Source: Sarcocystis neurona (taxonomy: Eukaryota > Apicomplexa > Conoidasida > Eucoccidiorida > Sarcocystidae). Taken from it: a stretch of DNA of 64,000 nucleotides. The notes under the pieces are model-generated. The model was not told the DNA's origin. It saw only the letters and a program-made list of their open reading frames with translations, and made no database searches. A program made the position numbers and the translations under genes. The DNA lies in contig KL647297.1 in NCBI GenBank assembly GCA_000727475.1, forward strand, positions 3,128,974 to 3,192,973. The letters are read 5' to 3'. Shown here piece by piece: positions 1 through 12,800 of the stretch (its first letter is position 1; each line of letters begins with the position of its first letter).

Positions 1-68
1 AAGAGGCTAAGACAGAAGCGCAGGCCCTCTTCGTAAATTCTACGAAAGCAAGACAGAAAGAACAAGGA
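1..68 (-). CDS. ABC1 kinase exon 9 (partial, runs off the left edge)
   Basis: Acceptor CTTCTCCTTGTAG with a good pyrimidine tract, then 22 open codons in the required phase 0, encoding [20 protein letters not shown]. The hydrophobic/basic character matches the helical C-terminus of ADCK1 proteins. The stop codon is outside the window. A second AG (27-28) would give a short alternative ending in a stop. Confidence 0.5.
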
Positions 69-3000
69 CTACAAGGAGAAGGAAACCAACACACGCCGTC
101 TCAGCACCGCGTGAGTGCGCAAGAAAAACCTAGGCGCAATCTCCCGTCATCGCCGCTGCTCACTCGCTGACCGGGTGGCATCTTTGTCTCTCTCACGCTC
201 TCTCAATTAAACGTCTGTGCGGACACATGCTGCCCTATCTCTATACATATATATATATGTATTTATATGTGTATACATATATGTATTTGAGAGGTAGATG
301 TGTATATGCACGTTCGTCTCGTTCGCATTTCTACTACACAAATGTGCAGGCGTGAACAGCCACACTTGTGCCTTTGCCTCGCTCCGGCTCTCTGTGTCTC
401 TCACTTTCCACGATTGCAGAGACACGCATGTACGTGCAGCGCCGCCCACCAGCACTTCTCATAAAAAGTCGAGTCACATACTTTGAAGACAGAGAAGCGG
501 TGGGTGGAGCGCTCTTCCTGCGCAACGCACTCCAAGGAACCCCGGGCCAGCGGTATGAGAGCCAGCGCCTCATCAAGCCCGAGTTTTGCTTGAGCGGACC
601 GCAGCTGCAGCACATAGACGCACAGGCGATCCCCACACGTTTTTTCCTGCACGTCGGTTGTCTTCGAAGTACGGCAAAAATTAATCAGCCTCCTCAAACG
701 TACGAAGCGCAGGTTCCCCCTCCAGACGCACACAGACACGACTGTTTCTCTGTAGGGGCGTCCACGCCCGCACACACCTACATGCGGACGCCTCTATGTG
801 ACAGTATCTCCATATATTTCTGCAGTGTCCAGAAAAAGAAAAGAAGGACAACAGCAACGCGACGCGCTAGCTGCTTCCGCATGAAAGAAGATGGACGTGC
901 GCCCCAGGTGAGAGCGCGTGCGTGTCAGGCAGACCCGAGGAAGCAGCAACGACGAAAAACCTCCGCGTCCCAGAGCAGTGCCTGCAGAAGGTTGGATACG
1001 TCACTCAGACGAATTTCTCCGCGTCCCACTCCCCGTTCTGTCCACAGCAATTTCGGCCTGATGCCCTCACCCCCCCAGACCCTCCTTTAACACAACAACA
1101 AGACACAGGGTACGCCCATAGGTACATACACACACGCATACATAGATACGGACGCATGCGAAGAAATATGGGAAAAATTCACGTGTGTGCATGGGAGCGT
1201 CACTGACAGAAGCGACGGCACGCGTAACTGCTGCAGAGTGGTGCGGAACCGGCTTCGTGGAGACACATCGGGTCCTTCGTCTCTCCAGTCGAGAGCGATC
1301 TAGCTAGGATTGCTTCTTCATAACAACACGGAACGCAGCGGCATTAATTTACGTCCGCACGCCTATACATATATACAGATGTGTAGACACTTAAGGCGAC
1401 TTGTTAGGGTTGGAGCCCGCAGGCTCTCCTCTGGTTCTTTTGTTGCTGATATTCGTCTGTGTGTAGCGCACAACAGCCGCACTGACGCGAGCAAACTCAA
1501 CCCCTGCTCCCCTACACACAGATATATCGACATGCTTACACAGAGAGACAGAGAGGGGAAGGTCAAGCGGCTGACTGCCGGTATATCGACATGTATACAC
1601 AAGAAGACAGAGGGGCAAGGGCGGGAAAGGCAAGCGGGTAACTGCTGGTGAGACACACGTGTGTCCCTTACTCATGAAAAAGGAGGGGAGACCGTAGCTG
1701 GGTGGAGGTGCGTCTAGTTGCACATATGCCAAGGTAAAAGGGGGGTCGCGGGAAGAGACACCGATGTACGGATGAATCACAGCCTCCTTTTGCCCGGAAC
1801 TTTTTATATTTCAACAGAAACACAACGGACACCCGTCCCGTCGGACAGACGTGTGCGCATTCGCGCGTACGCATGGTGGCCGTCTCCCGATCGATCCGGA
1901 CCCGCAGCTTCCGTTCATAAACATGCGTACAACTCGGGTACGTATGTGTTGACACGTAGGAGCTTGCAGCTGCTTCGGCTTGCACTTCGCAACGAGGAAG
2001 GAGTCGCACGCACATGCAAAAAACTACGCTCATATACATATTTGGTGCTTAAGAGGGGTAACATAGACTACTTATGCGTGTAGATACACATACGCATGCA
2101 TACACGTATTTGTGTGTGTCTACATATATATACATGTATATATATATGGGTAGGTGTGTATATGTTATGTATCACGGTGACTGGGCAAGAGACAAACCCA
2201 CGTATATGCGTATTCGTATGGATATACAGAAATATTTGTGTGTGTTTGTGGCGCTTGTGCAGCTTCGCTCACGAGGTCATTTGTTTTGACAAGAAGAACG
2301 AACTCCCTCGGGACGGACTGCAATACTTCCGTAATGCGCGTAAAGTACTCCGGAAACGACTCTCGCAGCAGCTGTGCCTCCCTGAGCAGCAGCAGTGGCA
2401 GCAGCAGCAGCAGTACCGGAAGCAACAGCAGCAGCAAACCGCTTGGGGCACAGAGGAGGGGTAGTGGCCCCAGCAGCGGCACACGCACACACCAAGGAGA
2501 ACAACAGCAACAGCGGAACTCCGAAAGGGCAACAGCCGCAGCAGGTGGCTCCACCAAGACAGCAACAGCAGCGCAGCAGCAGCAGTTGAGCAGCAGCAAC
2601 GTGACGGCAGCGGCCCCCAAGGATAAAACGGTGGACGCACAGAGGAATTCAAAGGGCAGATGCAGCAGAAACGCAACAGCAAAATATGGAGAGCAGAAAG
2701 ACGGTAAGAGAGAAGCAGACAACGGAGGAGAGAGAGGGACAGACACATACAGAAAAAGATAGAAATGTAGCAGCAGCAGCAACAGCAGCATACCAGAGGA
2801 CACATATATACATATATATATATATGTGTATTTATTACAAGTAGAGAGACAGAAACAGAGTGAGGAAAACAAAAAGAGGGAGACAGCCACACATCGAATA
2901 AGTGCGTAGACGGGTGTAAGCGAAGCAGGTGGGCACGCACGAGCGAGCGCGCATACTTTCCTCACGGACACTGTACACATTAAATATACCTATATATACA

Positions 3001-3296
3001 TATATATATATACGTATATACACATATGTCGGGTCGCTGTTTATAAGTACATTTGGACATCAATGCGTACGTATACGTCTCTGTGTATGTACTTGTATAT
3101 ATATATATATATATATATATGCAGACGTAGAGAAATATACAGATACACGTCTACATATGAGTTTGAAGACGAGAGCGGCGACACTTGGGAAGTAAGAGGA
3201 AGAAAAAAGTATTTCCGCGTACTCGGCAGACTTCCGCGAAGACGCTATTCCTCCAGCAAGGCTGCACAGCAGCAGAAGCCACATGCCACAGGAGCG

Positions 3297-3334
<38 letters not shown>

Positions 3335-3773
3335 NNNNNNNNNNNNNNNNNNNNNNNNNNNNNNNNNNNNNNNNNNNNNNNNNNNNNNNNNNNNNNNNNN
3401 NNNNNNNNNNNNNNNNNNNNNNNNNNNNNNNNNNNNNNNNNNNNNNNNNNNNNNNNNNNNNNNNNNNNNNNNNNNNNNNNNNNNNNNNNNNNNNNNNNNN
3501 NNNNNNNNNNNNNNNNNNNNNNNNNNNNNNNNNNNNNNNNNNNNNNNNNNNNNNNNNNNNNNNNNNNNNNNNNNNNNNNNNNNNNNNNNNNNNNNNNNNN
3601 NNNNNNNNNNNNNNNNNNNNNNNNNNNNNNNNNNNNNNNNNNNNNNNNNNNNNNNNNNNNNNNNNNNNNNNNNNNNNNNNNNNNNNNNNNNNNNNNNNNN
3701 NNNNNNNNNNNNNNNNNNNNNNNNNNNNNNNNNNNNNNNNNNNNNNNNNNNNNNNNNNNNNNNNNNNNNNNNN

Positions 3774-3816
<43 letters not shown>

Positions 3817-6800
3817 ACACAGATGCGACAGGAAGGAATTCCATACACAAACTTACAGAGAGAGACCTGCGAATACATCTAAATAAAAACAAACGCAAAT
3901 ACACATATGCAGAATATACACCACACATCTACACATATATACATATACATATGCATGCATATGTATATGCTGGTATGCATATGTATAGGTATGAGTTCGT
4001 ACTCGTATATCGCAGCCGACGCAAACGAGTCCCCCACGTATGTATGTATCTGTATGGGTACAAACATATATATGTGTATATATAAATATATATATATTCG
4101 TATGTAGTTATATACGTATGAGCGTGTACGCATATGTACCTATATGCGTGTGTATACCGATGTGTATGTACATATGCTTGTGGATACACGTACGTGTGTA
4201 TGTGTGTAAACATATACATATATACACATCGCAGAGAAGACTGAAGACGCAGGCACACACCAGAATTTGATAATAAGGGCACCACTGCAGGACATACAAA
4301 TTCTTCTTCGCCCACATATATATATATATATATACACCACATATATATATATATACACCACATATATATATATATATACACACACATATCACATATATAC
4401 GTATGTGTGCCCAGGCACACATCTCTGAGCCTTCATCTTTCTCTGTCTCTTCCTCTGTCTCTCTTTGTCCCGCCTGGTGGCTTCCTCCTTCATGTGCAGA
4501 CAACTGTACATATATTCCGACTTTTTATGCGTAGATATCTGTGTCTCTGTGTCTCTTTTTCTTTGTACTTGACGCGGAGAGAACTCGTGTGGTACTTCTT
4601 CAGCAGAGAAATAGGCACATACCTCGCTTCCGATCGCAAGGTAAGGATCACCTGCAGCAGACTGGCCAACTTCTCGCAGCCAAAATAACGACAGCAAGCA
4701 TTTGCGTCTTCCCGTCTCCCCCGCAGAACAGCAAGCCACAGCCGGGCATACTGCGCTCGAAAAGTCTCGCTCAGTTCGCAGTATAAGCCGTGATCCAGCA
4801 CAGATAGCCGCAGCACCCGTCGCCGCTTTTGTTGACTACTGCTGCTGCTGCTGGCCCTCCTTCTTCTCTCTATGCCACCAATACTGATGCTGCACCCGGT
4901 GCTGCTGCTGCTGTCCACGCTGCTGCTGCTGGTCGCACGACTGCTGTCTCTGCCGTCTCCACTCTTGTTGCTGCTGCTGTTCAAGTTGCCGCTGATTCGA
5001 CGACTGTCGCTATCTCCGGCGGACCCGTTGCTGCCGAAGGCAGCGTCACCGCTTCGGTTGCTGGTCTCCTCAACGTTGGAACGCCCCTCATATGCGACAT
5101 TCTTGACGCTGCAGCTGCTGCTATCTGTACTTCTGCTGCTGCTCGTAGAGCTCCTGCCACCGCCGCTGGTCCACCTGCTGCTGCTGCTCCTGCTGTTTGG
5201 CATAGAAACTCCTTCATCGCTGTTCTTCTCTTCTGCCACTCCTGCTGCTGTCGCTGCTGCAGCTGGCGCCGCGACGGCGTGGACCAGTGGCTCACGGCTA
5301 CTGCCCCGCCGCCACGCTGCTGGCGCTGCGTCTGGTTGCTCCTGCTGCTGCTGCTCTTGCTCTGGTGGACAGAGGTAGACCAGCAGGTTGCCCGGGTGGG
5401 GGTCGGCATGTACGAACCCCTCGCGAAATATAAGGATCTCGTACAGGCGATGAAGCCCAGCAGCAACAGCAAGCGGATGGATATCTGTTGCCCGCACAAA
5501 CACCAGCAGAAAAGGCAGCGTGGAAGAAGAAACAGGTAGTAAAAAAGAGAAATACACAAGCAACAACACCATCGGTCTAAAATATTATTGTCGGACATGC
5601 ATGCATGCACACACTCAAATACAGTCGTATGTATATATATATATATTATGCACACATAAATACATGTATGAAGAGGGAGAGAGGGATAAGGACGGACACA
5701 TAAGAAGGAAACTCGCGAATATATATATATATATATACATCTATACATGTATATGCATATACATATATGTATATGTGTGGGCATCTAGAAACATATGTAG
5801 ATATGAACAGGCACACACACATGTGTTGTATGTATGTATGTATATATATATATATATATTGAAACATGTTCGTATTTATGTGTAGTAGATATAAATGAAT
5901 ATAGATATGGACAGGCACATATATATATATATACATGTATACGTACATATTCTCTTATGTGTGTATATAAATATGTGTATGTGGCAGATATAAATGGACA
6001 TAGCTATGGGTAGGCACACACAAACACATGTGTGTGTATACGTATGTATACATATATGTACGCATTTTCTCATATATGTATATATATGTATATAGACACG
6101 CAGAGAATTATGGACCAAAATTTCTAGCAGTGCGTAATCAAATATGTGGACTGCGTTTATGGCTAGCAAGCATCTGCAGCAATGTTCGGTACTACTAAGC
6201 AGCAGGTACGGCGACAACTCGACGAGCAGCAACAGCCGGGCAGCTGCGGCAGCTCCGCAAATGCAGGACGACGGCCCTTCGCCGCGAGAGTCCGTTGCCG
6301 CCTACAAGTGCATGCAGATAAATAATTTACTGCGTTAGATTACTCTGTCTTCTCCCATAAATACAGAGATATTCGTACTATCCCATTAGCAAAGCAGACC
6401 GAGTCGTGTTGCCTGCAGCAGGCTTCCGCGGTCGACGTGCGGGCTCTTGGTGCTGCAGCAACCTCTCCCGCTTCTGCTCTTCGATCGCTCTTGCTGCTGC
6501 TCTCCTATCGTCCTGCTGCTGCTGACATAACGATACTGGGCAACTCGTATAAGGCTGCTGCTGTTGCAGCGATGCGGCCGCTACTCTTGTGAGACCGCCG
6601 CTGATGCTCCGATGTTGCTGCTCATGGTTGTCCATAGCTGCTGTTTTCTTGTGGCAGCCACACGTGTTGCTCTTGCCGCGGTGCTACCAAAGCTACAGCT
6701 ACCCACGTGGCTGCTACCGAGGAGCCTGGTGCTCCCGCTTCTCCTACGGTTGACGCTTCTGACTGCTGCCTGTTGCTGCAGTTTCACCTAAGGCTCCTCC

Positions 6801-9800
6801 TCATATTGCTGCCACTGCTTCTCCTGCCTGGACTACTTCTAATGCCGCTCGGCTGCTGCCTCCTGAGCGGATATCCGTCTGCTGCTTCCGCTGCTGCTGC
6901 TGCTTCCGCTGCTGTTGCTGCTTCCGCTGCTGTTGCTGCTTCCGCTGCTGTTGCTGCTTCCGCTGCTGTTGCTGCTTCCGCTGCTGTTGCTGCTTCCGCT
7001 GCTGTTGCTGCTTCCGCTGCTGTTGCTGCTTCCGCTGCTGTTGCTGCTTCCGCTGCTGTTGCTGCTTCCGTTGCTCCTGCTACTTCCGCTGCTGCCGCTG
7101 TTTCCGCTGCTGTTGCTTGCGCTGTTGCTGCTGCTTCCGCTGCTGCGGCTGCTGCGTCTACTTCTGGTGCTCTTCGTGTTTCTGTTTCCGCTGCGTCTTC
7201 TGATGCTGTTGCTGCTGCCGTTGCTGTTGCTGTTTCTGCTCTCCTAGGTAGCGCTTGCAGCTGCTATCAGTCGGTGTTGCTGCCGAGACATAAAGGAGAA
7301 TCCCCTGCACCCTGCTGTCCAAGGACGACTTACGCTGCTGCTGTATGCCGGCAAGATCGTCGAGAGGGACGCCTTCGCAGCGCTCCATTACTATGACGCG
7401 AGGCGAACAGAGCCTTTTGACTACGGCAGGCACATGCAGCTGCACTTCATAGTCCTGAACAGGTGGTGCTGCTGCTGTTCTTCTGCCGGCGGCTGCTGTA
7501 TTGCTTGCCGTCGCGGTCGTTTGGCTGCTGCTCGCTGCTGCTCTCGCTGCAGTACCGCCGCTGGTCTCAGCGCCGCGGCTCCTCCTCTCCCTTCTCTCCC
7601 CTACGCGTCGCAGCGGCTTCTCGGAAGGCTCGGACTGCTGCACCTGCTGCTGCGCTGCCTCCAGAGGCTGTTCGCGCTGTTCGTCAGGCTGCAGCTCTTG
7701 AAAGTGCAGCCGCTGTTCATGCCATGGGACCAATTCTTCCCCCTGCTGCTGCCGTTGCAGGTGTGCCAAAGCAGCTGCTCCTGCCGCAGCAGCAACTGCA
7801 CGCCGCGCTGCCCGCGCTGCCGCTCTCTGGACCTCCTCTAAGATCGCGCTGCCGTGTTGCGGCTGCAAGTTCGGCGACTCGTCTTCGTAAGCGCCGTCGT
7901 GCTGCTGCTGTTGCTGCTGCTGTTGCTGCTGCTGCTGTTGCTGCTGCTGTTGCTGCTGCTGCTGTTGCTGCTGCTGCTGTTGGTGCTGCTGCTGTTGGTG
8001 CTGCTTGTTCTTCGTCAAAACAGCAGAAGATACGCAGCTCCTACCCACACTCCTTCCGGTCGCCTCTCTTTCATTTCTTGCTGACCGGGCTGCTTGCTGC
8101 TGCCCCTCTGGCGGATCTTCTGAAGCTGCCGAGTCTTTTGATTGCTGTGGAAAGGTCTGTTGCTGCTGGTGCCGTCTTTCCTGCGGCGTGCCTCGTCTCT
8201 GTGACTGCAACAGCAGCTGCTGCTGCTCGTGCACTCCCTGCTGCAGCAGCTGGCTCTGTCTTTCCTGCTGCTGCTGCTGCGGTTCATGAACTTCCTGCTG
8301 CACCAGCTGCGCCTGTCCCTGCTGCTGCTGCTCTTGTCCAGGCTCCAGTTGCTGGCGCGTTTGCGAAGGGTCCGGCTGCGCCTTCAACAGCTTCTCCACT
8401 TTGCTCCTGTCGCTGCTACGGTAGCGAGCGCGGAACGAGGCAAAGCGCTGGTAAAGTGACAGCAAGTGCAGCAGACTGTCGCAGAAGAAAGACTCCGAAG
8501 GAAGTGAATACTGCATAGGCGGATATTTACTCAGCACTTCCTTCAGCCGCTCTGCGTTTGCTGCTTCACGCAAAAAGTCCGTTTCCTGCGGCAGCTTCTC
8601 CTGAAGCAGCTCCACAATCCAGTTCAACCTATCAACAGCAGCAGTAATAACAGCAGCAGCGACAGCAGCACCGACAGTAGCAGCAAGAGCAGCAGCACCG
8701 ACAGTAGCAGCAACAACAGCAGCAAGAGCAGCAGCAACAGCAGCAGCAACGACAGCAGCAACAACAACAGCAGCAACCACAGCAGCAGCAGCAACAGGAG
8801 CAGCACCAACAGCAGCACCAGCAACAGGAGTGGCAGCAACGGCAGCAGCAACAACAGCAGCAGCAACAACAGCAGCAGCAACAACAGCAGCAGCAACAAC
8901 AGCACCAGCAGCAACAGCAGCAGCACCAGTGGCAGCAGACGTGCATGCAGACCCAGCGGTTGGAAAGCCAAAGGCAGCTGCACTGGCCCCGTCACTTGCC
9001 GGCACAACGGCGCGCCAGGGAAACAGGACTTCGACTGGCACTACTCAGAAAGACAGGAAGACGAGAGAAACAGAGAAAGGGAGACAAAAGAAAGGCGATA
9101 AAAGGATGGAAACGGACAGAAGGAGAAAGGAGGAAAGACGAGAAGCGTACAACTTTCCTTAGTAATGTCGGTTCAAAACGCACATACACATACATATAAC
9201 ATGAATACACCCATAAATGTATTTACATACAATCACATATATACATATATATACATAGACACCTATGTATTCTCTCTCTGCATATATACACAGACACTTA
9301 TGTACTCTCTCTCTATCTCTCTCTATATATATACACAGCTGCCTATGTACTCTCTCTGTCTCTCTCTCTTTATATATATATACCGATATGTATGTCCTCT
9401 GGAGAATTGGGCTGCAGCGCAGAGAACTCGAATGCTAGACGGACAGCAGCGGTGGCGCATGCATCCGGATCGCTAGCTGCAAACAAGTGAAGAAAGTACC
9501 TCCCTGGCGCACTTCAGTGAACTCCTTTCCACTTATTCACACATACATACATATGTGGATCTATATACGTATACATATATACGTCTGTGAGTATGCGTAT
9601 AAAGAGAAAGAGACATGGATAAATTTCCCTGATATTTAAGTGTCCACACACATATATACATACATACGTGTGTGCAAGTATCCGTACATAGAGGTAAAAG
9701 AATGGCTAGATTCCTTCTACGGGGCAGGGTACGGGAAAAGAAGACGGTGTGTGTTGAAGAAGAAAGGGGAGACTGCTGCTGCATGCGTTCGCGTGCAGCA

Positions 9801-12800
9801 GACTTCTTCCTTGCATAGCGAGCAACGACAAACGGAGGTCCTTTTTCTTCCGCTGCTACTGCTCTTCCTCTTCTCCTTCTTCGCTGTCCGCGCGGAACCG
9901 AGAAAGCGGGACGACGCGGGTGTACGTACACCCCACAGACAGGCAGCAGGTGACGACGAGACGAGCAGCTGCCGAGCGAAGCAGCAGCCGAAAAGAAAAC
10001 GCGACTTACCGCCCACACACACAAACGTTCGTCGAGCAAAAGATCGCTAGCCGTTTTTGCTGCTGCTGCCGCTGCTGCTCGTGCTGCAGCTTACCGCACT
10101 TCTGGGAAGAAATACTCAGCCACCTGCTGCAAGACACATAGCGCCGCCGTGTCTACTCTGGCCAGCTCACATACTTCCAAGTGCTGGACCTTCACAGCAA
10201 CAGGAAGCTCTGTCTCTGTTCCACGAAGGCGAGCCAGATGCACCTGCGCAAGAGACGCTGCAGACGCACAGCAGAAGCAGACCGCAGGGCGCAGAAAAAG
10301 AGAAGCTGGGACGCAGTGGCAGGGCGCGAGCGAAGGGGCGGGCAATGCAGGGCAGCGAAGACGCAGAAGCAGATGGGGAGAGAAGGAGCAGGAGACGCTG
10401 CAGCAGGAGAGCAAAAAACAGCAGCAGAACTTGTCAACACAGCAACAGCACGTCGAAGATGCCGCAACAAAAACAGAAGAAGCAGCAGCAGGACACCGAC
10501 GTGCCAGCAGTGCGGTAGGAGTAGACGGCAGCGCAAACAAGTGAAGAGGAATAAATGAAGCTAGTCAGGCGTAGCAGCAGCACGTCTGATAGTAGCAAAC
10601 GTACTTGACGAAGGATGCAGTAGCAGGGGACAGCAGCAGACACAACAGCAACAGCAGCGCATGAGGAGGATGTCGCACAACACAAGTGCGCGTGTCCAGC
10701 AGCAGGCGGGGGGGACGACTGCAGCAGCAGCAGCAAGAGCGAGAAATGCGGCCGGAACTCGCGGCTGCAGGTGGGAAAATAGGCAGTAGCAAAAGCAGCA
10801 GTCGTCCCGGCAGGTCGCGGCACCAGAGAGAGCAGCAGCAGCAGCAGGGTTGCGTCCCCACGGCGTCGTGTGTGCGCAGCGGGAGCTGCAGTGGGGCAGC
10901 TTCACGCGGAGAACCGCAAGAGCGGCAGCAGCAGCAGCGACAGAAAAAAGAAGTGTGGCGCGGCAGCAATCGCGAGCGAGAAGAGCAGCCGCAAGCCCAG
11001 CAGCACGTGTGCGGGCGCAGGTCAAAAGCGGGCAGGAAGTTTTAACGCAACACCAGCAGCAGCAAAAGAGAAGAAAAGCCGCCTCAAGGGTATCACAAGT
11101 CGGATGAAGGAAGCAGCAACCGGGACGGCGTCTCAGCCTGAGGCATATCAGAAGGGCACGAGGCACCCCACGGACAGGAGCACCGCAGCAGACGCAAGAA
11201 GATGAGCTCCCCGGCGAGCAGCAAAATACTCCCTCTCCCCAAAATTGGGGGAAATCATGCAAGCAGATGATGCGGCTGCAACAGCTGCCATCCCACCGAT
11301 AAAGAAGAAGCCAAAACGCATGCAGCAGCAGCAGTCGGAACTGCAGAAAAGCGAGCACCAGCGAGTCCGCTCGAGAAGCAGCACAGAAAGCGGCCAAGCA
11401 GCACCCACCGTCGAAGACAGCAGCAGCAGCTCTGTCCTGAAGCAGCAGCAGCTCTTCGGGAGGAGAGGAAAACAGACAGAGAAAGGAAGGAAAAGGAAAA
11501 GAAGGACCGGGCCAGACAGAGACAGACAGAACGCGGAAGAACGCAGCAGTTCTCTGTGTAAGAGAAGCAGCTGTGCACGAAAACAGCAACAACTTTCGGC
11601 GGTGGAGAGGAGCAGCAGCGCAAGCGGAACTGCTGCGACGCAAAGAAGCTGCAGCACCACCACCTGCAGAAATATGAGGAAGGGAAGAGGCACGCGGCGG
11701 CGCAGCGTCAGTCACCAAGCGAGACATGCAGAGGACTCACTTGGCCGGCAGAAAAAATCTCTTCAGCAAACTCCTGGCACATGTAATAAACAACAGGAAG
11801 TCTACATCTCCACCCTTACATTTGTTCAGCCAGAAAGACACAAACTAGCGCAAACACATACATATAGGTATGGATAGACACGTACACATATATATATATA
11901 TATATGTATACGTAAATGTATATACATATGTACCTCCACAAACACATATACATACATATATAGAGATATATGTATAGATATCGATGTCCACGCATACGTA
12001 AATACATATGTATGTATATATGTATATATATGGACACATATACGTAACTAGGTGTGTCTATATGTATATACGTATGTAAATGTATCTACATATATATATA
12101 TAGGAGAATATTTGTGAGGCGGGTTCTGTGTATGAGTAGACGGAGATATGAGAGAAGACAGGACCCCGGTGCGTGTCCTTTGTATGGACGGACACGATAC
12201 TCTGCCCAGCTCACTTTTATATACAACTCTACAACGAACTCTCCGTAAATATTCGAAGAGAAGAGGAAAGGGAAGACGACAGAAAGACATGCCAGCAGGC
12301 CAGCAATTCTCAGACGAGTTCATCAGACGAGCGATCAAAAAGCAGCCCACGTTAACGTCGTATGGCTGACCCCGGGCGCGGTGGCTGCTGCGAAGCGTGG
12401 AGGCAGCAGCGCCAGGAAGTCTTCGTCTGTCGGCGACAGTGCCCCACACGTAGTCGGGTGTACATACAGCAGACATGTACATATGTTTCTACGCGCCACT
12501 ATATACACAGATGCGCATGCAGCGATAGAATATATATATATACGTGTGTGTGTATATACATATATGTACATATATATTTTCGCTTCTAAAAGAGTGAACA
12601 AACACATGGCAATATACACAGATATGTGTGGAGCGAGTATACATAGATATACATATAGATGTACACTCGCTTGTAAAGCAGGTGGACACATAGAAGCAGA
12701 CCCACATATATGTGGACGCGCGTGCGCATGCGGGTGCATGGGCAAGAGCCGTTCAGTAGCAGCGGGTTGAGGACCCCGCTGCAGGCGTCCCGCGAAAGGA

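Larger units (their letters stand above)
2382..4622. other. Intron 6 of the ABC1 kinase gene, with CAG tract, (TA)n and an assembly gap
   Basis: CAG/CAA tract at 2390-2600 and (GTATAT)-type repeats at 2805-4390. It holds the 439-base gap. No coding block recognised. Confidence 0.4.
8629..10094. other. Intron 4 of the ABC1 kinase gene
   Basis: CAG/CAA array at 8636-8936, then a purine-rich plus strand at 9050-9140 (pyrimidine tract on the gene strand), (TA)-rich sequence at 9180-9400, and one GGTGTACGTACACC palindrome at 9919. Confidence 0.5.

Noticed and set aside
3063..4085. 340-codon frame and similar ones crossing 3335-3773
   Set aside because: They pass through N and (TA)n; the peptide is mostly unknown residues and YI repeats.
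4829..5539. Plus-strand Ala/Thr/Cys-rich frames antisense to ABC1 kinase exon 6
   Set aside because: The minus strand carries HADPHPGN and DHG; the plus frames are shadows of the Ser-rich repeat.
6707..7396. Plus-strand Ala/Val/Ser repeat protein
   Set aside because: Product of the 18-bp tandem repeat and antisense to the ABC1 kinase exon 5 end.
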